Shown here: one piece after another, positions 16,887-25,932 of the stretch
Layout of the letters: the number at the start of each line of letters is the position of its first letter
How positions within the stretch are numbered: position 1 is the stretch's first letter
Assembly: GCF_002097535.1 (NCBI RefSeq)
Contig: NZ_CP020772.1
Coordinates: 682,001-746,000, forward strand
Direction of reading: 5' to 3'
DNA length: 64,000 bases
Origin: Halobacillus mangrovi
GTDB lineage: Bacteria > Bacillota > Bacilli > Bacillales > Halobacillaceae
Translations under genes and position numbers: made by a program
The notes under the pieces: generated by a model
What the model was told of the DNA's origin: nothing
Database searches by the model: none
The model's input: the letters and a program-made list of their open reading frames with translations, nothing else

Positions 16887-18326
16887 TTGCAAGAAGTGCT
16901 AACTTTCTTGAACGATGCAATGTGGGGATACATCCTTGTAGCTGCCCTTTTAGGACTAGGTTTATGGTTTTCCATTAAGCTTAACTTTGTGCAGTTCCGT
17001 TATATCCCTGAAATGATCCGTGTATTATTTGATAAGCGGTCGATGACGGCAGAAGGGAAGAAAGGAACATCGGCATTCCAAGCCTTTACCATCAGCACGG
17101 CCTCAAGAGTAGGAACAGGAAACCTTGCTGGTGTGGCAGCAGCCATTACCGTAGGTGGTCCTGGCGCTATTTTCTGGATGTGGCTTGTAGCCATTCTTGG
17201 CGGTGCTTCAGCCTTTATCGAAAGTACCCTGGCTCAAATCTATAAGATACCCGACAAGAATCAATATCGGGGCGGCCCTGCCTATTATATGGAAAAGGGT
17301 TTGAATAACAGAAAGCTTGGAATCGTCTTTGCGGTTACTATTACGTTTACTTATGGACTTGTATTTAGTTCTGTACAATCGAATACGATTCGTCTAGCTT
17401 TTGAAAGATCTTTTGATATCCAAAAATGGGTGATGGGAGCTATCCTTACGTTTATTGTAGCTGCGATCATTTTCGGTGGGCTAAAACGTATTGCGCAAGT
17501 CACGCAATATATTATCCCAGTCATGGCTATTTTCTATATTATTTTAGCGGCCTATGTGTTGTTTGCGAATATCGGACAAGTCCCTACTATGATCGGACAG
17601 ATCTTTCAAGGAGCCTTCGGATTCAGGGAGATTGCTGGAGGGACATTTGGCGGAATGATTCTGATTGGGATTAAACGCGGTCTTTTCTCCAACGAAGCAG
17701 GTATGGGTAGTGCTCCGAATGCTGCTGCAACCTCTGAAGTTACTCACCCTGTTAAACAAGGACTGATCCAAACGTTGGGGGTATTTACGGATACATTGCT
17801 AATCTGTAGTGCCACTGCTGTTATCATTCTGTTTGCAGGCGAGTATGCGGGTACTGATCTTGATGGGATCCAGCTTACTCAATCAGCCTTTGAATCCCAA
17901 TTAGGGACATGGGCATCCATCTTTATTGCCGTAGCAATTTTCTTATTCGCCTTTAGTTCCATCATTGGAAACTATTATTACGGTGAAACGAATATTGAAT
18001 TTATCAAGAGAAGCTCTGGTAACATTTTTGTTTATCGTATTGCTGTATTGGCGATGGTTATGTTTGGTGCTGTTGCAGAATTTGGTCTCGTTTGGTCTCT
18101 TGCTGATTTAACGATGGGGATTATGGCACTCATTAACTTGTATGCAATCTTCAGGCTTTCCTCTGTCGCTTACGCCGCCTTGAAAGATTACAGGGCACAG
18201 CGTAAAGAAGGGAAAGACCCTGTCTTCTACCAAGATCATCTTCCAGGTGTAAAAGGGATAGAGTACTGGAGACGAGATCAGGACATCTCCTATGAAAAAG
18301 AAGATAGGAAGCAAGCGAATAGGTAA
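16887..18326 (+). CDS. alsT: Sodium:alanine/glycine symporter (AGCS family)
   Basis: A 479-residue carrier with about 10-11 membrane helices. Diagnostic stretches include GTGNLAGVAAAITVGGPGAIFWMW near 86, FIESTLAQIYK and GLFSNEAGMGSAPNAAA, typical of AGCS carriers such as AlsT and DagA, which import alanine or glycine with Na+. I chose the TTG at 16887 because GGAGGTGG lies eight bases before it; the alternative in-frame ATG at 16872 falls inside that site. The gene is the last one before an inverted intergenic repeat and has its own terminator. Confidence 0.88.
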   Translation: MQEVLTFLNDAMWGYILVAALLGLGLWFSIKLNFVQFRYIPEMIRVLFDKRSMTAEGKKGTSAFQAFTISTASRVGTGNLAGVAAAITVGGPGAIFWMWLVAILGGASAFIESTLAQIYKIPDKNQYRGGPAYYMEKGLNNRKLGIVFAVTITFTYGLVFSSVQSNTIRLAFERSFDIQKWVMGAILTFIVAAIIFGGLKRIAQVTQYIIPVMAIFYIILAAYVLFANIGQVPTMIGQIFQGAFGFREIAGGTFGGMILIGIKRGLFSNEAGMGSAPNAAATSEVTHPVKQGLIQTLGVFTDTLLICSATAVIILFAGEYAGTDLDGIQLTQSAFESQLGTWASIFIAVAIFLFAFSSIIGNYYYGETNIEFIKRSSGNIFVYRIAVLAMVMFGAVAEFGLVWSLADLTMGIMALINLYAIFRLSSVAYAALKDYRAQRKEGKDPVFYQDHLPGVKGIEYWRRDQDISYEKEDRKQANR

Positions 18327-18331
18327 AAAGC

Positions 18332-18369
18332 AAAAAATCCTAGAGCCCAATAAGAGCTCTAGGATTTTT
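18332..18369 (+). terminator. Terminator after alsT
   Basis: AAAATCCTAGAGC and GCTCTAGGATTTT form a 13-bp stem followed by T residues. Confidence 0.88.
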
Positions 18370-18400
18370 CATGTGCATGGATTATTCAGCTATATATGGA

Positions 18401-18745
18401 TAGTGGAAGACTTGATTTAGTGGTACTGGCAGCTTTCCGTTGCCCTAAGTAGAATTTGGAGGTCGGAGAAATCACTCGCTTTCCGTGGGCATGTGCTGAG
18501 CCTCCTCGAGCTAAAGCTCTCCGGGGTCTCACCTATCATGTTCATCCCACAGGAGTCTCGCAATTTCTCCGACCCCCTTACGGTTATTGGGAGTAACGGA
18601 CACGTTATTGGTGCCAGAAATCTATCTGTAATTTAGGAAATTAGAGTCTCCTTACTCCTATTAAACGGGGCCGTTCATTACAATCCTATTCCTTATCACG
18701 TAACTGCCCTAGAATATCGAAACTGAGCCTTCAGGATAAGGGGGT
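18401..18745. repeat. Intergenic repeat element E2
   Basis: A non-coding block between alsT and the ABC-F gene, starting TAGTGGAAGACTTGATTT and ending TTCAGGATAAGGGGG. Its first ~290 bases are the reverse complement of 12170-12446 with few differences. Its core is listed separately. Confidence 0.78.
18458..18577. repeat. Palindromic core of E2 (subtype A, inverted relative to core 2)
   Basis: Arms GGAGGTCGGAGAAAT and ATTTCTCCGACCCCC pair at 14 of 15 positions. Compared with the reverse complement of 12266-12385 I count two differences in 120 bases. Confidence 0.8.
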
Positions 18746-18849
18746 TTTTATGGAAAAGGGGATTTCGGATTTTTATAAGTTTCTACATATCAATTAATAA
18801 AGGCTTTTGTGATATCATGAGGAAAGATTCTTGTTAAAGGATGAGCGAA

Positions 18850-20748
18850 ATGAGTTTATTATCAGTTAATCATATAAGCAAAAGTTATGGAGATAAAGAT
18901 CTTTTCAATGATTTATCCTTTACGATTGCCAATAACCAGCGAATTGGATTAATCGGAGTAAATGGTACAGGTAAATCAACTTTATTAAAGGTACTCGCTG
19001 GAATAGAAAAAGGGGATACAGGCGAGCTTGAGCACGCAAAAGATTTTACCGTGGAGTACTTACCTCAGGAGCCAGATCTAGATGAGAACAAAACGGTGCT
19101 TGAGCAAATCTACTATGGAGAAACTGAAATCATGAAAGTCATGAGACAGTATGAACAAGTCCTTGTAGAGCTCGCTGAGAAACCTGAAGACCCCGATGTG
19201 CAAAACCGCATGCTGGCTTTACAGCAGAAGATGGATGAAACAGATGCGTGGGAAGCTAATACAGTAGCAAAGACTGTTTTATCAAAACTAGGAATTGAAG
19301 ATTACCAGAAAAAAGTAAGCTCATTATCAGGCGGGCAAAAGAAAAGGGTAGCGATCGCTCAAGCCCTTATTCAGCCAGCTGATTTGCTTCTATTAGATGA
19401 GCCTACCAACCATTTGGATAATGAAACAATTGAATGGTTAGAGGAATACCTTGCTTCCTACAAAGGGGCACTTATGGTAGTTACGCATGACCGCTATTTC
19501 TTGAATCGGGTCACCAACCTGATCTATGAACTCGATAGAGGGAACTTATATATCTATGAAGGAAACTATGAGACCTTCTTAGAAAAGAAAGCAGAGCGTG
19601 AAGAGCAGGAGCGACAAGCTGAAATGAAACACCGCAATACATTAAAGCGGGAGTTGGCCTGGTTGAAAGCGGGCGTGAAAGCAAGAACGACGAAGCAAAA
19701 AGCAAGGATCCAGCGGGTTGAAGCAATGAAGGACAAAAGCTTTGAAACCAATAAGGAAAATGTCGACATGGCGATAGGGTCGACAAGGCTTGGAAATCAA
19801 GTCATTGAACTCGAAGGAGTTTCCAAATCCTTTGGCGGCCAGGCATTAATCAAAGACTTCAATTATTTAGTCGTTCCGGGAGAACGGTTAGGTATTATCG
19901 GTCCTAATGGATCCGGAAAAACGACATTATTAAATATAATGGCCGAACGCGTGAATCCAGATGAGGGGCAAATGAACATTGGCTCTACAGTTAAGATTGG
20001 CTATTACACGCAAGATCATGAAGAAATAGATGGTTCGTTAAAAGTAATTGAATACATCAAAGAAGTAGCTGAAGTTATTTCAACAGCTGATGGGGAAGAA
20101 ATTACAGCAGAGCAAATGCTGGAACGCTTTTTATTCCCACGACCGCAGCAATGGACGTATATTAAACGGTTATCTGGAGGAGAACGCCGCCGTTTATATT
20201 TGCTGCGTGTGTTGATGAGTGAGCCGAATGTGTTGTTTTTAGATGAGCCGACCAACGATTTAGATACAGAAACACTTAGTGTGTTAGAAGATTATCTAGA
20301 CCAATTTCCGGGGGTTGTTATAACAGTCTCTCACGATCGCTACTTTCTCGATCGCGTAGTGGATCGCCTGCTAGCGTTTGAAAAAGAAGAAATCAGACGG
20401 TTCTATGGGAATTACTCTGAGTATTTGGAAAAACGTAAGGAAGAAGAGAAGGCGATTCAAGTAGAAAAGAAGTCAGTTTCTGCTCAAGAAGCGACAAGAA
20501 GATCAAATCGTAAACGGAAACTTTCCTATCGTGAAAAACAGGAATGGGATACGATCGAGGATGAGATTGCTTCATTAGAAGAGAAGCTGGAAGCAGTAAG
20601 TGAAGAGATTTCTGAAGCTGCCAGCGATTTTGATAAAGTTCAAGAGCTGTATAAAAAGCAAGAAGAACTTGAAAAGCAGCTTGAGGCTAAGATGGAACGC
20701 TGGGAAGAATTATCGTTAATTGTCGAAGAAATGGAGAATAATGAGTAG
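18850..20748 (+). CDS. yfmR: ABC-F family ribosome-associated ATPase (YfmR/Uup-like)
   Basis: A 632-residue soluble protein with two ABC ATPase domains and no membrane helices. Walker A motifs are GVNGTGKSTLLK (~37) and GPNGSGKTTLLN (~355); signature motifs are LSGGQKKR and LSGGERRR; Walker B/DEPTNHLD and DEPTNDLD follow. A charged interdomain linker and a C-terminal coiled coil (YREKQEWDTIEDEIASLEEK) match the Uup/YfmR subgroup. ABC-F factors bind the ribosomal E site and help stalled translation; YfmR of B. subtilis is linked to EF-P function. The start at 18850 has AAAGGA at proper spacing, unlike the ATG at 18841. Confidence 0.85.
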   Translation: MSLLSVNHISKSYGDKDLFNDLSFTIANNQRIGLIGVNGTGKSTLLKVLAGIEKGDTGELEHAKDFTVEYLPQEPDLDENKTVLEQIYYGETEIMKVMRQYEQVLVELAEKPEDPDVQNRMLALQQKMDETDAWEANTVAKTVLSKLGIEDYQKKVSSLSGGQKKRVAIAQALIQPADLLLLDEPTNHLDNETIEWLEEYLASYKGALMVVTHDRYFLNRVTNLIYELDRGNLYIYEGNYETFLEKKAEREEQERQAEMKHRNTLKRELAWLKAGVKARTTKQKARIQRVEAMKDKSFETNKENVDMAIGSTRLGNQVIELEGVSKSFGGQALIKDFNYLVVPGERLGIIGPNGSGKTTLLNIMAERVNPDEGQMNIGSTVKIGYYTQDHEEIDGSLKVIEYIKEVAEVISTADGEEITAEQMLERFLFPRPQQWTYIKRLSGGERRRLYLLRVLMSEPNVLFLDEPTNDLDTETLSVLEDYLDQFPGVVITVSHDRYFLDRVVDRLLAFEKEEIRRFYGNYSEYLEKRKEEEKAIQVEKKSVSAQEATRRSNRKRKLSYREKQEWDTIEDEIASLEEKLEAVSEEISEAASDFDKVQELYKKQEELEKQLEAKMERWEELSLIVEEMENNE

Positions 20749-20751
20749 TGG

Positions 20752-20780
20752 GAGCTTGGGTTTACCCGGGCTCTTTTTTT
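20752..20780 (+). terminator. Terminator after the ABC-F gene
   Basis: GAGCTTGGG and CCCGGGCTC pair around TTTA, followed by seven T residues. Confidence 0.85.
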
Positions 20781-20844
20781 GTTAAAGTAAGTCAATTATG
20801 GAATAATGAATACGGATACACAACAAAAAACGGGAGGAACAATC

Positions 20845-22095
20845 ATGAAATTTCCAAGTCAAGAGAAGCTTGATAAATACGCTGATTTAGCATTGAAGAC
20901 GGGAGTGAACTTACAAAAAGGTCAGAAGTTGATGATCAACTCCACAATCGAAGGTGCTGAATTCACACGTGTGATTGCTAAGAGAGCTTATGAGATGGGA
21001 GCGAAGGATGTACATATTAACTGGGGAGATGACGCTTTAACCCGGATGAAATATGAATACGTCGATCAGGATACCCTTTCAGAAGTACCTGAGTGGCAGC
21101 GCCAGCAGTACACGTATTTTGCCGAGGAAGGGGCAGCAATTCTATCCGTTAGATCAACGGATCCGGATCTTCTAAAAGGGATTGATGCTGGTAAAGTTGC
21201 AGCAGCGACCAAAGCGAGATCAGAAGCGATGTCTAAGTTCCGTCAGTACACGATGAACGACCGAATTCAATGGTCGATTGTCAGTATTCCAATCCCTGCT
21301 TGGGCACAGAAGATTTTCCCGAATGAAAACGGGGAAGATGCTGTAGAAAAACTATGGGATCAAATTTTCAGTATCGTCCGTGTTGATCGTGAGGATCCTA
21401 TTGCTGCCTGGGAAGAGCACAATAAAACATTGATCAAAGCTCGTGAGTATTTGAATAAAAAGCAGTACAGCAAGCTGATTTATAAAGCTCCAGGAACAGA
21501 TTTAGAAGTGGATCTTCCGAAAGGCCACATTTGGAAAGGCGGACCTGCCAAAACGGAAAAAGAAGGTATTCAGTTCAACCCGAACATGCCAACAGAAGAG
21601 GTCTTTACAGCTCCTCATAAGTACGGAGTGAACGGAAAAGTGTCCAGCACCAAACCGTTAAATTATGGCGGTAATGTGATTGATAACTTTACTCTGACAT
21701 TTGAAGAAGGGAAAGTCGTTGACTTCACTGCTGAGGAAGGGGAGGAGACGATGAAACACTTGCTTGAAACCGATGAAGGCTCTCGTCGTCTTGGAGAACT
21801 TGCCCTTGTACCACATGAGTCTCCAATTTCTCAGTCGGGATTAATTTTTTATAACACGCTTTATGACGAGAATGCTTCTTGTCACTTGGCACTAGGAAAA
21901 GCTTATCCGAATAACATGACAGGCGGTTCGGATATGAATGAAGAAGAACTTGATAAAAACGGAATCAACGACAGCTTATCACACGTTGATTTTATGATGG
22001 GCTCTGCTGAGCTTGATATTGATGGAGTGTTGGAGGATGGAACAGAAGAACCAGTGATGCGTAAGGGAAGCTGGGCCATCTCTTTTGACGAATAA
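20845..22095 (+). CDS. ampS: M29-family metallo-aminopeptidase
   Basis: A 416-residue cytoplasmic peptidase of the AmpS/aminopeptidase T family. The C-terminal half carries the metal-binding segments typical of M29: an EEGEETMKHLLETDEG region, LGELALVPHESPIS, ENASCHLALGKAYP and HVDFMMGS. These enzymes remove N-terminal residues from peptides using Co2+ or Zn2+. The start at 20845 is preceded by GGGAGG; an upstream in-frame ATG at 20806 has no binding site. It is monocistronic and closed by a bidirectional terminator shared with asnB. Confidence 0.87.
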   Translation: MKFPSQEKLDKYADLALKTGVNLQKGQKLMINSTIEGAEFTRVIAKRAYEMGAKDVHINWGDDALTRMKYEYVDQDTLSEVPEWQRQQYTYFAEEGAAILSVRSTDPDLLKGIDAGKVAAATKARSEAMSKFRQYTMNDRIQWSIVSIPIPAWAQKIFPNENGEDAVEKLWDQIFSIVRVDREDPIAAWEEHNKTLIKAREYLNKKQYSKLIYKAPGTDLEVDLPKGHIWKGGPAKTEKEGIQFNPNMPTEEVFTAPHKYGVNGKVSSTKPLNYGGNVIDNFTLTFEEGKVVDFTAEEGEETMKHLLETDEGSRRLGELALVPHESPISQSGLIFYNTLYDENASCHLALGKAYPNNMTGGSDMNEEELDKNGINDSLSHVDFMMGSAELDIDGVLEDGTEEPVMRKGSWAISFDE

Positions 22096-22097
22096 AT

Positions 22098-22135
22098 AGA
22101 AAAAGGCTGCTAAGCATTGACTTAGCAGCCTTTTT
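22098..22135. terminator. Bidirectional terminator between ampS and asnB
   Basis: AAAAAGGCTGCTAAG and CTTAGCAGCCTTTTT form a perfect 15-bp stem between convergent genes. Confidence 0.9.
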
Positions 22136-22145
22136 AAATGGTTAT

Positions 22146-24047
22146 CTAGGCATAAACAAGCGTTTGATCAATTTCTTTTGGTTCAGTTTTTTCAGGTGAT
22201 TGACCGTCTTTAATGAAGTACACCTCATACCATGTTAAAAATACGTACACCGTCCATATATATCGATGATGGTTCTTTCGGCCCTCGTAATGCTCATTTA
22301 AATAACGCAGCAGCTCTTCGGTGTGGAAAAATTGGGAGGCTGTCTCTGATAAAAAGAGTTCTTTGACGTGCCGGAAATATTTTTCCTGACGCATCCAGTG
22401 CCTGATCGGAACAGGGAAACCAACTTTCGGGCGGTTAGCCCATTCATCGGGCAGGATCGATTTGGCTGCTTGTCTCAAAGCATACTTTGTATCCTTTTGA
22501 TTTGCTCTGAGAGAAGGATGAAGGTCACCGGCTACTTCCATCACTTTTTTATCAAGAAAAGGTACGCGCAGCTCAAGGGAATGGGCATTACTCATTTTGT
22601 CGGCCTTTTGTAAAATATCGCCCGGCAGCCAGTGATTAATATCAGCGTACTGCATTTTTGTGCTTTCATTGGCTTTTGCTACTCTTTTATAAGTAGATGA
22701 GAGAATTCCTGCAGGTGTCTGATCGTTATAAAACGGTTGTTTCAATACTTTTTTAGCATCCTCATCAGTAAATACTTTAGCCTGACCTATGAATTTTTCT
22801 TCCACTTTTTGTCCGCCCTTGGTCAGGAAGTTCGTCATTTTGTTAGATGGAAGGTGCGAGCATACTTTAGAAACCACTCTTCTGACAGGGAAAGGTATTT
22901 TCTCATAGGCTTTTTGCTTGGAGCTGATTTGATACCAGTCATATCCGCCGAATAGTTCATCGGCACCTTCACCGGAAAGAACGACTGTTACATGCTGACT
23001 TGCCAATTCAGCTAAAAAATAGAGCGGAACAGATGACAGGTTAGCATGGGGTTCGTCCATATGGTATTGGATTTTAGGAATTTTCTCAAAAAATTCTTCA
23101 CCTGAAATCAACCGTTTATGATTTTGAATAGTTAACTGCTCCGACAAATCCTCTGCCAAATTGGTCTCATTAAAAATTCCTTCATGCTGTTTAAAGCCAA
23201 CAGAAAATGTGTTTTCTGGTTTAAGCAGAGTCGTCACGTAGCTGGAGTCAATCCCCCCTGACAGGAAGGAACCTACTTTTACATCACTTATTCTGTGATA
23301 GCGAACGGAGTCTTCCATAATCTCATTGATGGAGGCGACTGCGTCTTTCAATGCCTTCGTATTCTCAGAGTAATCAGCATCCCAATAGCGATAGAAATCG
23401 AACTGGCCATTTTTATAGACCATATAATGGCCGGGCGGCAATTTGTACACTCCTTTAAAGAATGTCTCATCCAGGGCAGAGTATTGGAAAGTAAGAAAAG
23501 GTTTAAGGGCCTTCTCGTTAAACTCTTTCATAAAAGTAGGGCAGGACAAGAAAGACTTTATCTCAGAACCGAATAAGAAAGTCCCATCATCCGTATGATT
23601 CGTATAATATAGCGGCTTAATTCCGAAAGGGTCTCTTGCTAAGAACAATTCCTCTGTATCTCTGTCCCATATAGCGAACGCGTACATCCCACGAAGTTTC
23701 TGAAGAATATCAGCGCCATACTCCTCATAGCCATGCAGGACGACTTCGCTGTCCGTGTGACTTTGGAATTCATGACCGCGGGCAACTAAAGTGTCTTTGA
23801 GACTATGAAAGTTGTAAATTTCTCCATTAAAAATTAAAATAAAACGCCCGTTTTCGCAAAACATAGGCTGATTGGCATTCTTGCTCATATCGATTATGCT
23901 CAACCGGCGGAAGCCTAAACCAACTTTTTCATCGTTATAATATTCACCATCATCCGGTCCCCGGTGGTGGATTCTTTCCATCATATCTTTAATGACCTTC
24001 GTTTCATACGGATGATTTTTATGTACATATCCAACAATTCCACACAT
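22146..24047 (-). CDS. asnB: Asparagine synthetase (glutamine-hydrolysing)
   Basis: A 633-residue enzyme. Residues 1-~200 form the glutamine amidotransferase domain with nucleophile Cys2 (MCGIVGYV) and IHHRGPDD; the synthetase domain starts with the PP-loop SGGIDSSYV near 262 and continues with SGEGADELFGGYDWY. It transfers amide nitrogen to aspartate with ATP. Length and sequence favour the AsnB type (632 residues in B. subtilis) over AsnO; AsnB-like enzymes in Bacillus can also amidate peptidoglycan meso-diaminopimelate, so a wall-modifying role is possible. AGGAGG precedes the start. The gene lies alone, downstream of the ECF sigma/anti-sigma pair. Confidence 0.85.
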   Translation of the reverse strand: MCGIVGYVHKNHPYETKVIKDMMERIHHRGPDDGEYYNDEKVGLGFRRLSIIDMSKNANQPMFCENGRFILIFNGEIYNFHSLKDTLVARGHEFQSHTDSEVVLHGYEEYGADILQKLRGMYAFAIWDRDTEELFLARDPFGIKPLYYTNHTDDGTFLFGSEIKSFLSCPTFMKEFNEKALKPFLTFQYSALDETFFKGVYKLPPGHYMVYKNGQFDFYRYWDADYSENTKALKDAVASINEIMEDSVRYHRISDVKVGSFLSGGIDSSYVTTLLKPENTFSVGFKQHEGIFNETNLAEDLSEQLTIQNHKRLISGEEFFEKIPKIQYHMDEPHANLSSVPLYFLAELASQHVTVVLSGEGADELFGGYDWYQISSKQKAYEKIPFPVRRVVSKVCSHLPSNKMTNFLTKGGQKVEEKFIGQAKVFTDEDAKKVLKQPFYNDQTPAGILSSTYKRVAKANESTKMQYADINHWLPGDILQKADKMSNAHSLELRVPFLDKKVMEVAGDLHPSLRANQKDTKYALRQAAKSILPDEWANRPKVGFPVPIRHWMRQEKYFRHVKELFLSETASQFFHTEELLRYLNEHYEGRKNHHRYIWTVYVFLTWYEVYFIKDGQSPEKTEPKEIDQTLVYA

Positions 24048-24130
24048 AGTTAACCTCCTATATTATTATTCTAGAAAAATTAAGGGGAGTCCTCTCAGTC
24101 TTTGCAGTGGACTCCTGTCTTAATCAATGA

Positions 24131-25276
24131 TTACCAGCGAACATCAATGCCTTCAAACTGCAATTTTTCATAATCGGTAACAATGGATTTATCCAATCTA
24201 ACAATATTTAAAGATTTTAACTTAAGAATGTCGTCCGCATTTCCACGGAAGGAAGAGTCTTGAATGTTTAAATAGCGGACTTGCTGCAATCCTTCAGCTA
24301 CATTACTTAAGTCATCTAATGTCGGACCGATAAACGTCACTTGTTCTAGATGAGGAATCCCTTTTAATAATTCACCAGAAACCTTAACCTGATTTAACGT
24401 CAATTTCCTTAAGTTTTTCATAGAACGGAACACTTCTGGGTCACTTGCCCAGTCATAGATACCGTTTAAATTAGATGCGTCTATTTTTAGTTCTTCTAAT
24501 TCTAATAAGTCGCTTTTTGTTAAAGATTCAGGGTTTTTATCTAATGATTGGGCAATAGATTCCTGGACTAACGGTTGCATTTCAACAGGTTGGTTGGAAC
24601 CGATGACTTTCTCAAAGTCTTGATGTAGTCCATTAGTAGTGTATCTCTCTTGGATTAACTGTTCTTTGTCTTGTGAGAGGTACGTAATAGTAGCGGATGA
24701 ATGTACTTCTCCACGTTTGATCCTTAGAAAAACCCCTAATTCTTCTCTTTGAAAATGCTCAATAGAAGGTATATTTCCTCTTGAAAGTGTATTTGAGTAA
24801 TTAAAATTATCTCCTTTTAAGAAAATATAATCTCCTGTAGACATATATCCATCAATTTCATCAACTCCAGGTCCATCCGGTCCTCTAGTTTGTGTCACTT
24901 CTTCTCCTAATTCCCTTAAAGTTTGAGCTGTTTCTGGACTAAAGTGATATGTTTTAATTAAATTTTTAATCTCTTCAACGATCTCTTTAACTTCATCAGT
25001 AGGTGACTCCTCTGGAGCGGGAGGCGGAACATCTTCAAGCTTTTGCTCAGGTGTATCTGCAGGGTTCTCAAAAGGATTTCCCGAGTTTATAAAATAAACG
25101 GACCCGCTGATTAACAGGAATACAAGCAGAACTGACATAACTTGAGGGACGGCCGGCATCCAGCGACGCTTTGGTTTACGACGATTTTCATAAAAGCGGC
25201 GCCGATCAGCTTCTGTAAATAATGGGGTTTTACTGATTTTACGGTCGATCGCCTCTTTTATTTTTTTATTATCCAA
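24131..25276 (-). CDS. Membrane anti-sigma-like protein with C-terminal leucine-rich repeats
   Basis: About 381 residues. The N-terminal ~45 residues are charged and cytoplasmic, followed by one membrane helix (VMSVLLVFLLISGSVYFI), a proline-rich linker (DVPPPAPEESP), an extracytoplasmic domain and a final ~120 residues with leucine-rich-repeat spacing (LRKLTLNQVKVSG, LEQVTFIGPTLDDL, VRYLNIQDSSFRG). It overlaps the end of the ECF sigma gene, so it is most likely its membrane anti-sigma factor. No cysteine is present, so the zinc-binding HxxxCxxC anti-sigma motif is absent. I favour a TTG at 25276 with GAGGGGG upstream; an ATG at 25294 is open but lacks a binding site. Confidence 0.7.
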   Translation of the reverse strand: MDNKKIKEAIDRKISKTPLFTEADRRRFYENRRKPKRRWMPAVPQVMSVLLVFLLISGSVYFINSGNPFENPADTPEQKLEDVPPPAPEESPTDEVKEIVEEIKNLIKTYHFSPETAQTLRELGEEVTQTRGPDGPGVDEIDGYMSTGDYIFLKGDNFNYSNTLSRGNIPSIEHFQREELGVFLRIKRGEVHSSATITYLSQDKEQLIQERYTTNGLHQDFEKVIGSNQPVEMQPLVQESIAQSLDKNPESLTKSDLLELEELKIDASNLNGIYDWASDPEVFRSMKNLRKLTLNQVKVSGELLKGIPHLEQVTFIGPTLDDLSNVAEGLQQVRYLNIQDSSFRGNADDILKLKSLNIVRLDKSIVTDYEKLQFEGIDVRW

Positions 25277-25805
25277 GGGTCCATTCCCCCTCATGCACGT
25301 GTTTTTTCAACATTTTTCTGGCCCGCTGCATACGACTTTTGATAGTTGAAATCGGTGTGTTTGTTACATCAGCGATTTCTTGATGAGTCATATTTTGTTG
25401 AAAGGTTAGTATCATTACTTCTCTGTACTTAATTGGCAGATTTAAAATCGCATCGGCAATTTCATCCCATTGTTCCTTCTGTATCACAGTAGCCTCAAGC
25501 TGGTACGTGTCTTTCTGATCAAACCATTGATCTTTGACCAGTTTGATTCGGTGAAGAGGAGAGCGTAAATAATCTTTGCAGCGGTTGATTGCTATTCTTA
25601 TAGCCCAGGTTTTCAGCTGTGATTGTCCATTGAATTGATCCCATTTCCGGTAGATCAATATCAGTACTTCTTGAAAAAGATCATCGGTGGTGTGATGGTT
25701 TTTTACATACGTATATATAGTTCGTTTTAATGCTTCACCATAGTGGTGCATAATGTATTCAACTGCTTCATCATTCGTTAAGTCGACTTGTGTATTTCCG
25801 GTCAC
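25269..25805 (-). CDS. ECF-type RNA polymerase sigma factor
   Basis: A 178-residue sigma-70 family protein. Region 2 is seen at about 15-80 (DDLFQEVLILIYRKWDQF, LKTWAIRIAINRCKDYLR) and region 4 at about 115-170 (LPIKYREVMILTFQQNMTHQEIA, then STIKSRMQRARKML). Regions 1 and 3 are missing, as usual for ECF sigmas. The start is GTG behind AAGGAG. The next gene overlaps its end and encodes a one-helix membrane protein, the classical sigma/anti-sigma arrangement. The signal and regulon are unknown; I could not find a convincing ECF-type promoter in front of it, so autoregulation is not demonstrated. Confidence 0.87.
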   Translation of the reverse strand: MTGNTQVDLTNDEAVEYIMHHYGEALKRTIYTYVKNHHTTDDLFQEVLILIYRKWDQFNGQSQLKTWAIRIAINRCKDYLRSPLHRIKLVKDQWFDQKDTYQLEATVIQKEQWDEIADAILNLPIKYREVMILTFQQNMTHQEIADVTNTPISTIKSRMQRARKMLKKHVHEGEWTLG

Positions 25806-25932
25806 CGGGCTTTCTCTCCTTTCTTCACTAATTTGACGGTTTAGAGAAGGGAATGGTCCCCAATCGGCTCATAATATTTTAAAAACTTTTGGTTAAGGGG
25901 AATGTAGAGGGTAAGAGAGAGGTGGTGGAGTC

